Shown here piece by piece: positions 46,791-57,826 of a stretch of DNA of 64,000 nt (position 1 is the first letter of the stretch; each line of letters starts with the position of its first letter). This stretch comes from Triglochin maritima (taxonomy: Eukaryota; Streptophyta; Magnoliopsida; Alismatales; Juncaginaceae). Below the pieces are notes generated by a model. The model did not search any database, was not told where the DNA came from, and saw only the letters and a program-made list of their open reading frames with translations. A program made the translations under genes and the position numbers. Location: contig OY821775.1 of the NCBI GenBank assembly GCA_963682175.1, positions 37,756,053 through 37,820,052 on the forward strand. Direction: 5' to 3'.

Positions 46791-47691
46791 TATCTGTCTC
46801 TTGACAAACCCAAACTTCTGTTAGAATTCGGTCGACCATTAGATCTTGTTTCGGTCGACCGAATAGAACTTTGTTTGTCAACCCCTTAGAGTCTGTTGTG
46901 AATCGGTCGTCCGAATCCTATTCGGTGTTCGACCGATCACTTAAGTGTACCTAAGTCGTAGCGTTGGGCGGTCGACCGTTCCTTAACCGGTCGACCGAAC
47001 TGAGTTCAAAACTGCCTAATGGTTGACCGTTCAGCCCGATCCGGTCGACCGAATTACCTCAGAATTGGGTCCTGTGAGTTTTTTGTGTTGTTTATCCTAC
47101 ACCAACACTCACCCAATCAACCCCAACAACTATATTCTCTCTAATGACTATATAAAGAGTTGTAAAACACATTTTAACACAACTCTCTCACACATACTTG
47201 TCCAATACATTAGAGAGAAACCCAACACACTCAAAGCCTCAAACCTTCCACACTTTAGTCATAAATCCTATCTCACTCAAGTGTGCTCAAGTTTAGAGAG
47301 TGTTGTTCCACTCAAGATTCGTTTGTAAAGAAGCAAGGACTTCGGTGAAAGCCTGAAGTGTTCCTCTCGGATTGTGAGAGAAGAAAGTCAAGCTCACGAG
47401 GTTGTTCGTCGAGCTTATTTTGTAAAAGGCGTTCTCTCCCGGTCTGGAACGGGGAGTGGATAGTGAAGACGCGAGCGGAGCTCGAAGTGTCGAGCGGAGC
47501 TTGCAAGAGAGGACGTAGGTGGTGGCCGAACCTCTATAAAAACCCCCGAATCCATTGTGGTTTGCATTATTCCTTCCTTACTTGCTTGTTTGTTTAAATT
47601 CCGCTACGCATAACTTGATTGCTTAAACAAGTAGGTAATTAGCTTAAAAGTTATTAGAATTAGCGACCCTCTCGATCCAACACACATATGT

Positions 47692-48615
47692 GCTGACAAG
47701 TCCATGTTTGTCTCTTACCAGCATGTTGATCGTAGATATGTGGGGATGACCAATGGGAATGTTACAAAGGTGCTTGGAATTGGACGTATCGACTTGAAAT
47801 TGCCTTCAGGACAAGTTTTTTTTGCTGCATAGGACGCATCATGTGTCTGCTATTCGTCGCAACATTATTAGTGGTCCGTGTCTGGTAGTCGAGGGTTATG
47901 AAGTGACTTTTAAATGTAACAAAGTTGTGATTACTCTTTCTGGTACTTTTATGTGCAAGAGGTACTTGTGTTGTGGTGTTTTTTTAATGCATGCTGAACC
48001 TGCTTTTCATAATCGCAATGCTATTTCTGTTAAAGACGTGTCTTGTCTTGCTATTTGTTCCATTGAATCTGGTGATGTTTGGCATAAACATTTAGGACAT
48101 GTGAATTATCAATGTTTGAAAAGAATGATGAATTAAATATGATTCCTAAGTATGCTATTGAGAATAAAAATTGTCAAGTGTGTGTACAAGCTAAACAACC
48201 GAAAAGACCGTTTCATTCTGTGACTAGAAATACTAGTATTTTAGATATAGTACACATTGATACTTGTGAATTTAATGGCATGTTAACTAAGGATAAAAAG
48301 AAATATTTTATCATTTTCATTGATGATAGTTCAAAATATTGCTATGTTTATGTTTTGAAAAGTAAGGATGAAGTGTTGTCTAAGTTTCTTATTTTTAAGA
48401 ATGAAGCAGAGACACAAACTAAAAAGAAACTTAAGAGGTTGAGATCCGATAGAGGTGGTCAATATACGTCTAACCTGTTCGAACAAGTGTGTCAGGATTC
48501 TGGCATAGTTCATGAAGTGACGACGTCGTATTCTCTACAATCTAACGGAATTGCTGATCGAAAAATAGAACATTATCTGATATGATTAATGCATTATTGG
48601 AGAGTTCAGGATTAC
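47692..48615 (+). pseudogene. Outer copia protease end and integrase N-terminal half
   Basis: Continues from the protease: ADKSMFVSYQHVDRRYVG, then the linker and integrase. The zinc site is visible in HKHLGHVNYQCLKRM and CQVCVQAKQ, and the catalytic core in VHIDTCEFNG (first Asp) and LRSDRGGQYTS (second Asp). A frameshift near 48110-48130 and a stop at 48583 break it; it ends at the gag-only element's insertion site (48616). The frame resumes at 55940. Confidence 0.8.
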
Positions 48616-49804
48616 TGATGCATTGCATACATTGCATCATATGTCTTTCATTTAGATTACTTTTACATCAATAAATGCTACTAAGGTATGTGTTTAGTCT
48701 TATTTACAGAATACAGGGACCTGAATGCAATTTACCCACATTCCGAGCATAAACGTGTGCAAAAGATTCATTTCTATCATAAAGACCGAATTCAAGTTTA
48801 TCGGGTTTCAATTGGAAATGCATCCAAGCATAAAAGCATCCAAGGAGCTAATCACAAAAAGGTCAAGGGCTTAATTGCAAAAACGCCAAGGACCTAATTG
48901 CAAAAGAAAAGGATCAAGATATTTTGTTGGAAAAGTCAAAAGAAAAATCAACTATAAATCTCCAACAATGGAAGGAATTAATCCGGAGCTCAAGACAATG
49001 GAAAGAAATCATCCAGACACGCAAATAAAGATCAAATCATACCATAAACGCGTGACAAAAATCCTGATTAAATCCGACCAACGTGGGAGGCGAATCCGCC
49101 GCACAATACACATGATGTGCGGCGATTCCGCCGCCCATTGGTTGATCCGTGTGTCCCAATTTCGTCCACTCGTGTATGGACACGTGTACTATCCAATTCT
49201 ATACCTAAGTCCCTTGTAGCAACTATAAATAGACCCGAGAACGATGTAAATAGGGTCCTTAGTTGTTGTTCTTATTTGTGTACCTTAGTTTTATTAATAA
49301 AATTCTGTTCTTTTAATTCTTGTTTTAGTTTTCTTTTAATGTCTCAAGGACCCCTTCTTCTTCCTCCCTCCATGAGTTTCTAACTCTCTCCAAAGGGTGG
49401 AGGTGATGGAATTAGGGTTAGAGAATGATGAATGCATGTTATTATTTTAAGTTCATGATTAGTGTATTTTGATTACTTGAGTTTATGTTAAGTCATTTAT
49501 CTTGTAATGCTTCATAACTAACATGATTTACAATAAGTTTCAGTAATTCTCTACTCTAAACCTAAGTCTAAACCTCCACCCCACGGATTTCTCTCTTTGT
49601 TCTTGTTTTAATTTTAATTGCTTTTGTTTCGTACTTTAGTTAATTAAACCAAAAACCCCAAAAACCCAAATTAATTCTTCTCTCCTTCCTCTCCCACAAT
49701 CGAAATAACAAAAATAACGAAATCTCTCCCTCCTTGTGTTCGACCCGTACTTGCCACGTCTTCATAGACGCCGTGCACTTGCGGTATAAATAAAATTCTC
49801 ATCA
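48616..49804 (+). repeat. 5' LTR of the gag-only element
   Basis: 1189 bp; contains ACTATAAATAGACC (near 49220), a TATA box for the element promoter, and a paired GGCGAATCCGCCGC / GCGGCGATTCCGCCGC inverted motif near 49088-49136. Open frames in it are repeated exactly in the 3' LTR. Confidence 0.93.
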
Positions 49805-49810
49805 AGTTTT

Positions 49811-49828
49811 TGGCGCCGTTGCCGGGGA
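49811..49828 (+). other. Primer-binding site (tRNA-Asp type)
   Basis: TGGCGCCGTTGCCGGGGA six bases after the 5' LTR, the primer site usual in Athila/Tat-like gypsy elements. The tRNA identity is by recall. Confidence 0.8.
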
Positions 49829-51078
49829 GACGACGAAGATTTCGTTTGTTTTTGTATTTTCGATTTTATCCTGTCTACATTATGCGTGATCTAAGTATCT
49901 GAATTTGTGTAGCAGGAGACAACAGAGCGCGCGGCGAAATCCGGGAGCATTCTGAGACATCTGGGCGGCGGAATCGCCGCATCTGCAAGAGGAAGTGCGG
50001 CGGAATCGCCGCACAAGATAGGGTTCTGGTCTTCAAATTTCTGGGGCATCGTCGGCATCGCTGGGTGGTCGCATTGAGCTACTGGAATCTTCGAGAGCGG
50101 GCGGCGAACCCGACTGAGCATTGCGGAGGTAACTTTTCTTGCCTTTCCCGTAAAATCTGAATAGTTGAAAAGTTTCCTTTCGTAGAATTGCACGTGTTAG
50201 GGTTACAATTCCATAATTGGCAATAATTCAACTCTGACCTAAAAGTGGCAAAATTAGAAAGACCTTAGTGCATGCATCATATAATGTTTTGCTTGCATTA
50301 TTCTTGCTAAATTCTTGCAAATTAATACTTGTTGAAGATTGCTGGAGGCAAGGTACGTATCGAGGTTTTATCGATTGCATTAGAGCATATAATTTAGTTG
50401 CATACAACCTTGCAATTTCCCCCATTAAAAAGACCATTGTTTGACTATCTTTGCTAGATCTAAGTTAAACTACTTTAAGGGCAACTCCGTAGGAAAAGAT
50501 ACGGTGGGGATTTCATCACCTTTCCGTGGCCCACAAACCACAATCCTAAGTGTCACCTAAGCCTAAATTTAAAATCAATTAGACATTGGCCCCTAAGGAC
50601 TCGGACTCAATTAAGGAGGAGAGTGATTTGACTTGCTATGACCTGAAGCTAATTGAATTCAATTGGTGTCTAGAAAGTGTTTTTGTGTTGACGAAAGTCT
50701 TCCAAGCAACGTGGTTGTCTAATTGGCACCGACTCTGTCGGAAGCGCCCCCACTAGCTATACACTAACTGGCCAACTTGGGTTGATTGGTGAGGGAGGTG
50801 AATCAAGCAAATCAATTCGACTCAACCAGTTAGGAGTCGTCTAGATCTAAGCGACACTAGGTCTAGGATTGTTTGAACCGTGCTTTCTTAGGAAACCTCT
50901 GACCGACCCTCTTTTCTATCTTTAGAGTTAAGTTTCCCTTCTCGTCTGAGTCTTCTTTCCCTTCTCATCTTTACATTTCTATTGTTTGTTTCCAATTTCA
51001 TAAATTAAAAAAAAACGAAAATATAAAAAAAAAACTTAATTAATTCTTGAAATTAAATTTGGAATTTAAATTTCGAAT
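49829..51078 (+). other. Leader of the gag-only element
   Basis: 1.25 kb of untranslated leader between primer site and gag. It has scattered GCGGCGGAATCGCCGC motifs (49970-50010) like those in the LTR. No open frame with family features; packaging signals would be expected here. Confidence 0.5.
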
Positions 51079-53640
51079 TTGAATTCAAAAATTGATTCAA
51101 CCCGGTGCACTCAGATTTGGATTCGGGACTTGAGTAATCGACTCTCACGAGTTCATCTAGATTCCAGTCTGGAACTTAACCCCAATCCACCTGTTGCACC
51201 ACCTCACCCGGATCTAATGGGTGAGAACGTAGTGGACCCGCCTATTGCGCAACCTATAACTCTGAGGGATCGGTGCTACCCAACGATGGCTGCTCAGCCA
51301 TCGTGCATCGTTATGCCCACCATACCGGGTCGCGACTTCGAACTTAAGGCACAATACATGAGTATGTTGCCTAAGTTCACCTCTAGGGAAGATCCATATC
51401 TCTTCCTTAGAGAATTTGAGGAAATTTGCTCTCTTATGCAATACCAGCATATCCCTGAAGAGGCAGTGCGTCTGAAATTTGTGCCTCTAGCACTTAAGGA
51501 CGACGCTAAGAAATGGCTATATAGTCTAGCCGAAAGATCTATTAGAAGTTGGGCTGAATTTGTTCAAGTTTTCTTAAAAAAATATTTCCCCAACCATAAG
51601 ACTATGAAGATTAGGAATGAAATTGTTGCATTCGTTCAGTCTGAGAGCGAGCCGTTCTATTCCTATCTTGAGAGATTTAAGAGTGTCTTGACCCAATGCC
51701 CTCATCACGGAATTCCGAAGTGGCAATTGTGCCAAATTATCTATGAGGGATTGACACCCACATCTAGGGTTATGCTAGAATCTGTGAGCCAAGGGAATTT
51801 TATGTCCAAAAATGAAAATGATGCCTGGACTTTTCTTGAGGATTTAGCTGAAAATAGTATGCAATGGGACAATGCTAGAACACCCATCAACCCGAGTATT
51901 GGATCTAGAATAGCGAGTCAACCCCGACCAGGTGTCTTAGCTATAGACTCCAACATAGCGGCCGAGGCAAAACTAGCTACCCTAATGCGTAGAATGGAAA
52001 GTCTAGAACTGCAAAACCAAACCCGACAAGCATCCCCTACCCCTTGCTCTAGATGTGGTCAGACTGGTCATTTAATGGAGGACTGTGTGAACCTGGAACA
52101 TGTTAATGCCACATATAACAATTCTAGAAATGATCCTTACGCATCAACCTATAACCCAGGTTGGCGTAATCATCCCAATTTTTCGTGGAACCAACAAGGA
52201 CAACCTCCTAGACAACAACCAACCCCATATAACCAAAATAATACATCATCTGGGGGTAATAATGGAAATCATGAGGTTAGGTTGACAAAATTAGAAAATT
52301 TAATGACAACTTTTATACAAACAACCAACCAATCATTCCAACGGCTAGAGACACAGGTCAGCCAATTAGCACAGATAATAGGTGAAAGAGAAAATGGCCA
52401 ATTTCCTAGTCAACCTGAGGTGAACCCCAGAACTAATAATCAATATCAATCTTATCAACCACCTTCAGGAAATAACAACCCTAGACCGGTTCAAATGGTT
52501 AATGAGGAAGGACCGTTCCAACAAATCAATGCTGTAGTATCATTACGGTCCGGAAGACAAATTGACAATAATGTGGTAAACCCTAGAATGACTAATCAAT
52601 CTAGCCATCAAGCACCCACATTTGACTTGACCATTGACCCCGACGTCCAAATTGAAAAGCCCAATCCACCTACCCAACCTGAACCTGTAGCTCAACCTGA
52701 ACCTGAGCGAGTCTATGTGCCTAAAGCCCCATTTCCCAATAGACTCAAAAAGAACTCTAGTGCACAAATAGAGAAAATCTTGGAAGTATTTAAGCAAGTT
52801 AAGGTAAACATTCCACTCTTAGACATGATTCAACAAATACCTGCTTATGCTAAATTCTTAAAAGATTTGTGCACTAAGAAGAGAAAAACAAATGTACCAA
52901 AGAAGGCATTCTTAACTGCAAACATATGCTCAATTCTTTCCAACACATCTCCTATAAAATATAAGGACCCGGGGTGTCCCACAATTTCATGTTCAATAGG
53001 AGATACGTTTATCAATAAAGCCCTTCTAGACCTTGGTGCAAGCGTTAACTTACTACCATTTTCTGTCTACGAGCAACTCAACCTTGGTCCACTGAAACCC
53101 TCTAGGACAACCCTCCAATTCGCTGATTGTTCTGTTAAGAAACCGAGAGGTATAGTAGAGGACGTTTTGATTAAGGTTGGTGACTTCATTTATCCAGTGG
53201 ATTTTGTCGTACTTGATACTGAACCTGTTGTAAATCCTAATCGACAAATCCCTGTAATTTTAGGTAGACCCTTTTTAGCCACTTCGGAAGCATTAATAAA
53301 CTGTCGAAATGGGCTCATGCAAATATCTTTCGGAAACTTAAAAGCAGAATTTAATATCTTCCATATTGATAATGAGCCCGAAATAATATGCAACCCAAGT
53401 GATGTTGTGATGAGAGCACGTATTTATCAGAATTCTGAATCAAATAAATCATCACATAAGCAAAAAGGAAGTAAGAAAAAAGGGAGTGATTCATTTACTC
53501 AACCACCATCACTCGAGCAAACAAGCGAACCAATTCAAGTGAGGAGAGTGGAATCTTTTCCTCAAGTCAACATGGGGAATAATTCAACTGGATACATGCA
53601 CCAATATGGTGTCATTCAATCCAGTTCTGATTACGGTTGA
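51079..53640 (+). CDS. Gag-protease protein of the TR-GAG element
   Basis: 853 aa, uninterrupted. About residues 90-275 form the retrotransposon gag domain (EDPYLFLREFEEICS, ALKDDAKKWLYSL, SWAEFVQVFLKKYFP). A zinc knuckle CSRCGQTGHLMEDC lies at about residues 320-335, then a Gln/Asn/Pro-rich linker, then a retropepsin-like domain with LLDLGASVNLLPFSVYEQ at about 650 (DLGAS in place of DTG, as in Athila-type elements) and ILGRPFLA near 730. A basic tail rich in Ser/Lys ends it. The first ATG is uncertain; MGENVVDPP (51223) is an alternative. Intact coding plus equal LTRs suggest it is still under selection or very young. Confidence 0.9.
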   Translation: MNSKIDSTRCTQIWIRDLSNRLSRVHLDSSLELNPNPPVAPPHPDLMGENVVDPPIAQPITLRDRCYPTMAAQPSCIVMPTIPGRDFELKAQYMSMLPKFTSREDPYLFLREFEEICSLMQYQHIPEEAVRLKFVPLALKDDAKKWLYSLAERSIRSWAEFVQVFLKKYFPNHKTMKIRNEIVAFVQSESEPFYSYLERFKSVLTQCPHHGIPKWQLCQIIYEGLTPTSRVMLESVSQGNFMSKNENDAWTFLEDLAENSMQWDNARTPINPSIGSRIASQPRPGVLAIDSNIAAEAKLATLMRRMESLELQNQTRQASPTPCSRCGQTGHLMEDCVNLEHVNATYNNSRNDPYASTYNPGWRNHPNFSWNQQGQPPRQQPTPYNQNNTSSGGNNGNHEVRLTKLENLMTTFIQTTNQSFQRLETQVSQLAQIIGERENGQFPSQPEVNPRTNNQYQSYQPPSGNNNPRPVQMVNEEGPFQQINAVVSLRSGRQIDNNVVNPRMTNQSSHQAPTFDLTIDPDVQIEKPNPPTQPEPVAQPEPERVYVPKAPFPNRLKKNSSAQIEKILEVFKQVKVNIPLLDMIQQIPAYAKFLKDLCTKKRKTNVPKKAFLTANICSILSNTSPIKYKDPGCPTISCSIGDTFINKALLDLGASVNLLPFSVYEQLNLGPLKPSRTTLQFADCSVKKPRGIVEDVLIKVGDFIYPVDFVVLDTEPVVNPNRQIPVILGRPFLATSEALINCRNGLMQISFGNLKAEFNIFHIDNEPEIICNPSDVVMRARIYQNSESNKSSHKQKGSKKKGSDSFTQPPSLEQTSEPIQVRRVESFPQVNMGNNSTGYMHQYGVIQSSSDYG

Positions 53641-54745
53641 CTCTGAGCAAACTCAACCCCTCTACCGCAAGCCGACTCAGGTAATAAGTGCATTTATTTT
53701 ATCTATGCATACATTGAGGACAATGCATGATTTAGGTGTGGGGGGGCGTTTAACTATGTATATATCTATTTGCTTGTTTTCTTCTTTAAAAAAAAAATAA
53801 AAATAAAAAAAAATCAATGTTTCATGACATAGCTTAAGATTGAACTGCTAAAACCCGTGTACAAATTGCATTGAGTTTTTGTTCCTTATTATGTAGTTCT
53901 GCTTGTAGAAATTGTGACATAAATCTAAGTTCCAAAGAAATAACCCATTGCCCTTTAAGACATGTATGCACTTAAATTGGATGAATCAAATCTTTGAAGT
54001 GGTTGATAAAAAGCAGAGGTTGAGGAAAATATACTGGGAAGTGTGGACTTCTAATAGCAATTAAGCCTTGAGGAAAATAAAAATAAAAATAAAAGGAATA
54101 AAGTGAGGAAAACACATTCTGCAAAATGATTACAAAAGCCCAAGCCTTTGAGTCACTGGTCCGTAGGGGTATCTTGAAACCCGGTAACTTGAGTCTACCA
54201 GCTCGGGATTATCGACCAAACTCGCTACACGAATGCAAAAGGGTAAAAGTGTCAAAAAGCAAATGTGTTGAATCACGGAAAAAAGAAAAAAATAATACTC
54301 AAGGCCCAAAGCTAAAAGAATGATCCATGCCATGGTTGATCCGAATGATACTTCACCACCAAAGGAGGCGTGCAAAATAATTCAAGTGATAAACATGTGT
54401 AGAAGGGTTAGTGGTGTGAATGTTGGAGGAACAAAGACCAAGTCATATTTTTAATGAGTTAGATTTATATAATGAGCATGCAAAAATTCTTAGTGAGATG
54501 TATAAAGTTGAGGTAGGGATATTGAGAGCTATTAATGAAATGTTGATTCAGGATTTTGTGGGTATATCCGCTGAAAACCCTCAGGAGACAACACTCCTCC
54601 TCCTAGGAAACTTGGAGGTTTAACGGCTTGTTGCACATGCTAAGTGCAACCGTGATTCCTACGAAAGTGAGTTAGGATTTCCCTGCTTTCATTTTCTTAT
54701 ATTCTGCTTTGCTAGGGACTAGCAAAATCTAGGTGTGGGGGTATT
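53641..54745 (+). other. Non-coding 3' region of the gag-only element, with purine tract
   Basis: Where pol would be expected there is 1.1 kb of non-coding sequence with A-rich tracts (53787-53815, 54070-54100) and a conserved-looking GGTGTGGGGG repeated at 53734 and 54732, the second being the purine tract. No reverse transcriptase motif in any frame. Confidence 0.75.
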
Positions 54746-55934
54746 TGATGCATTGCATACATTGCATCATATGTCTTTCATTTAGATTACTTTTACATCA
54801 ATAAATGCTACTAAGGTATGTGTTTAGTCTTATTTACAGAATACAGGGACCTGAATGCAATTTACCCACATTCCGAGCATAAACGTGTGCAAAAGATTCA
54901 TTTCTATCATAAAGACCGAATTCAAGTTTATCGGGTTTCAATTGGAAATGCATCCAAGCATAAAAGCATCCAAGGAGCTAATCACAAAAAGGTCAAGGGC
55001 TTAATTGCAAAAACGCCAAGGACCTAATTGCAAAAGAAAAGGATCAAGATATTTTGTTGGAAAAGTCAAAAGAAAAATCAACTATAAATCTCCAACAATG
55101 GAAGGAATTAATCCGGAGCTCAAGACAATGGAAAGAAATCATCCAGACACGCAAATAAAGATCAAATCATACCATAAACGCGTGACAAAAATCCTGATTA
55201 AATCCGACCAACGTGGGAGGCGAATCCGCCGCACAATACACATGATGTGCGGCGATTCCGCCGCCCATTGGTTGATCCGTGTGTCCCAATTTCGTCCACT
55301 CGTGTATGGACACGTGTACTATCCAATTCTATACCTAAGTCCCTTGTAGCAACTATAAATAGACCCGAGAACGATGTAAATAGGGTCCTTAGTTGTTGTT
55401 CTTATTTGTGTACCTTAGTTTTATTAATAAAATTCTGTTCTTTTAATTCTTGTTTTAGTTTTCTTTTAATGTCTCAAGGACCCCTTCTTCTTCCTCCCTC
55501 CATGAGTTTCTAACTCTCTCCAAAGGGTGGAGGTGATGGAATTAGGGTTAGAGAATGATGAATGCATGTTATTATTTTAAGTTCATGATTAGTGTATTTT
55601 GATTACTTGAGTTTATGTTAAGTCATTTATCTTGTAATGCTTCATAACTAACATGATTTACAATAAGTTTCAGTAATTCTCTACTCTAAACCTAAGTCTA
55701 AACCTCCACCCCACGGATTTCTCTCTTTGTTCTTGTTTTAATTTTAATTGCTTTTGTTTCGTACTTTAGTTAATTAAACCAAAAACCCCAAAAACCCAAA
55801 TTAATTCTTCTCTCCTTCCTCTCCCACAATCGAAATAACAAAAATAACGAAATCTCTCCCTCCTTGTGTTCGACCCGTACTTGCCACGTCTTCATAGACG
55901 CCGTGCACTTGCGGTATAAATAAAATTCTCATCA
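54746..55934 (+). repeat. 3' LTR of the gag-only element
   Basis: 1189 bp, identical to the 5' LTR as far as I compared, followed by the ATTAC duplication. Confidence 0.93.
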
Positions 55935-55939
55935 ATTAC

Positions 55940-56285
55940 CCAAATATATGTGGGGAGAAGCTTTGAATACGACTTGTCATATTCTGAATAAAGTTCTTCA
56001 GAAATATAAGGAGGATAGTCCATTCGAACTCTGATGTGGTCGAAAACCTAGCCTTAAATATCTTAGAGTTTGGGGTTGTCTTGGAAAGTGTTAATCTCTG
56101 AACATAAGAGGAAAAAGTTTGGTCTCAAGACTGTTGATGCAATATTTGTCGGATATGTGATTAATAGCTATGCGTATAGATTTTTGGTAATCAAATCCGA
56201 GATATCTGGCATTGATGTTAACACAATTGTTGAATTTCGTGATGCCACATTTTTGAGGATGTATTTCCCATGAAATCTGGAGTTC
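55940..56285 (+). pseudogene. Outer copia integrase C-terminal part
   Basis: Continues the integrase: MWGEALNTTCHILNKVL, then a stop, LRVWGCLGKV, and a GYVINSYAYRFLV segment. It ends at FRDATFL before the next insertion. Stops and a frameshift make it non-functional. Confidence 0.75.
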
Positions 56286-56287
56286 CT

Positions 56288-57826
56288 TGATTGACATCAT
56301 ACCATGCATATATTTGTGTCTTATATCCATTATCTTGAACCTAAACAATGCTACGTAACGAGTTTTATGTTTGAGTTTTAGGAATAAACAAGATTGAGAA
56401 GAAGACGCATAAAAGGACCTAGAAGTAAGGAAAAGTACTGAGATGCAAGAGGGAAAGACCCGACTGTAAGCCCAAAGGACCAAGGAGCAAATCAAGAAAC
56501 TCCACACCATTATGAGGAGTAATTTGGCAATTTGATTCGGTCCTAAGCTCCAACAACCTACTCAGATGCATCAAACATAAAAACATGAAGCCAAACAACC
56601 ACACACCAAATCCAGGCCGGATCCGAACAATATAGATCGCCAATTGGCAGTCCAAGACCGTTGATTGGCGATCGGTTTGGGTCCGAATCTGCTAAGACTT
56701 TGGTGGGTCGTGTATTAGGGTTATATGTTTAATCTTATACCGGGGGATTGTCCTAGATTACCTTTTTCTATGGCTATAAATAGAACTCCTCCTCCTTTTG
56801 TATTCACTCATTGCTTGGTGGCATTCTCTCTACTTGGAGTAAAAGCCTTGAAGCAAAAACTCAATGTGGAGAAGAATGTCACTTGTAATGTGAGTCATGT
56901 AAATAAAATAATTTTTCTTAGTTTCTTTTAGTATTGTCTTGTCTTTTAATTCTTGCATGCTTCTTTAGTTTAACTTCCTTTCAATTAGCCTCTTTTATAT
57001 TTCTTGTTTGCTTAGTTTAATTTCCTTTCAATAGAATGTTTCATTTTGTTAATGTAGGTTGTAGTGTAATGATTAGTGAGTAGTTTCATCCCCATTTTGG
57101 GGGTGGAGTAATATGTGATATAATTATGTGATGTATTAGGTATGTGTTATCTTAATCCTTTGAACCTTACATGATTTCCATAACCATCTAATGTGATTTC
57201 ACTTTTGTCTTTGATATGCTAATGCTCTTGAATGAAGCATAGCATATGCTTAGACTAGTGGACCTATTTTATGGGGAATGATGAGGTGAGGATATGGATG
57301 GAATTGATAAAGGAAACATGACTTGTAGTTGCATGTGCTCTTGTTTCTCTTACCTTGATTAATGTCTTCTATGTTTTAATGATTGTGTAAATCTTATTCC
57401 ATGTGGAGGCATAGTGAGGTTTGGTCTTTATACATGAGTTCATTTGGCTTCATTCCAATTATTGTCTTGCATGTTTTAATGATATCGTGTTATCTTATTT
57501 CATGTGGAGGCAAAGTTGGATTTAGTTTTATGATTTTCATGCACTATATTTTGTGATGAGCGTAAATTGAACACACACTCATACACATATCTTTGTATTC
57601 ACATTCTTTCTCCACCCCCTATGGGGTTTAGTTTTATTGTGTATTTCCAATTCCTTTCGCATTGTAGTGTAGTTTAGATCATAACTCATTTCTCTCCTTT
57701 CTTTCCCACTCGCCTTTGAACAAACTAAAGTCGACACACCTCTCTGTTGATCGACCCGTATTTGTCACCGCTTCAACGCGGTCGTGCACTTGTGGTTAAT
57801 TAAAATGTTTCAATCGTTCCTCAACA
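56288..57826 (+). mobile_element. Solo LTR, gypsy-like, inserted in the outer copia
   Basis: Starts about TGATTGACATCATACC and ends CGTTCCTCAACA. The 3' part (CGACCCGTATTTGTCACCGC, GTGCACTTGTGGT) resembles the end of the gag-only element's LTR, so they are distant relatives. It contains CTATAAATAGAACTCC (56775), a TATA box, and a CGCCAATTGGCAGTCC-type inverted motif near 56637. An imperfect duplication AGTTC / AGTTT flanks it, and the outer copia frame reads through when it is removed. Boundaries are good to a few bases. Confidence 0.65.

Larger units (their letters stand above)
44657..47686 (+). mobile_element. Solo LTR A (TGTTGGC family), TSD TATGT
   Basis: Starts TGTTGCCTTTTTGGCC and ends GATCCAACACACA, flanked by TATGT (44652-44656 and 47687-47691), and interrupts the outer copia protease codons. 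Without the nested copy it is about 1480 bp. It carries palindrome sites of the CG-containing type, for example 45083/45105/45127, 45210/45231, 46829/46852, 46904/46926, 46969/46988 and 47020/47042. Confidence 0.87.
48616..55934 (+). mobile_element. Very young LTR element encoding only gag-protease (TR-GAG-like), TSD ATTAC
   Basis: LTRs 48616-49804 and 54746-55934 are both exactly 1189 bp and identical wherever I compared them. They start TGATGCATTGCATACATTGC and end AATTCTCATCA. Flanks are ATTAC (48611-48615 and 55935-55939). The primer site TGGCGCCGTTGCCGGGGA at 49811 fits a tRNA-Asp-type primer, and a purine tract GGTGTGGGGGTATT precedes the 3' LTR. The interior encodes gag and protease (51079-53640) and no reverse transcriptase, RNase H or integrase. 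It must be mobilised by a relative, probably a Ty3/gypsy Athila/Tat-like element. Confidence 0.93.

Noticed and set aside
48688..49383. Open frames of 69, 114 and 88 aa, repeated exactly at 54818-55513
   Set aside because: They are within the identical LTRs of the gag-only element, with no coding signature.
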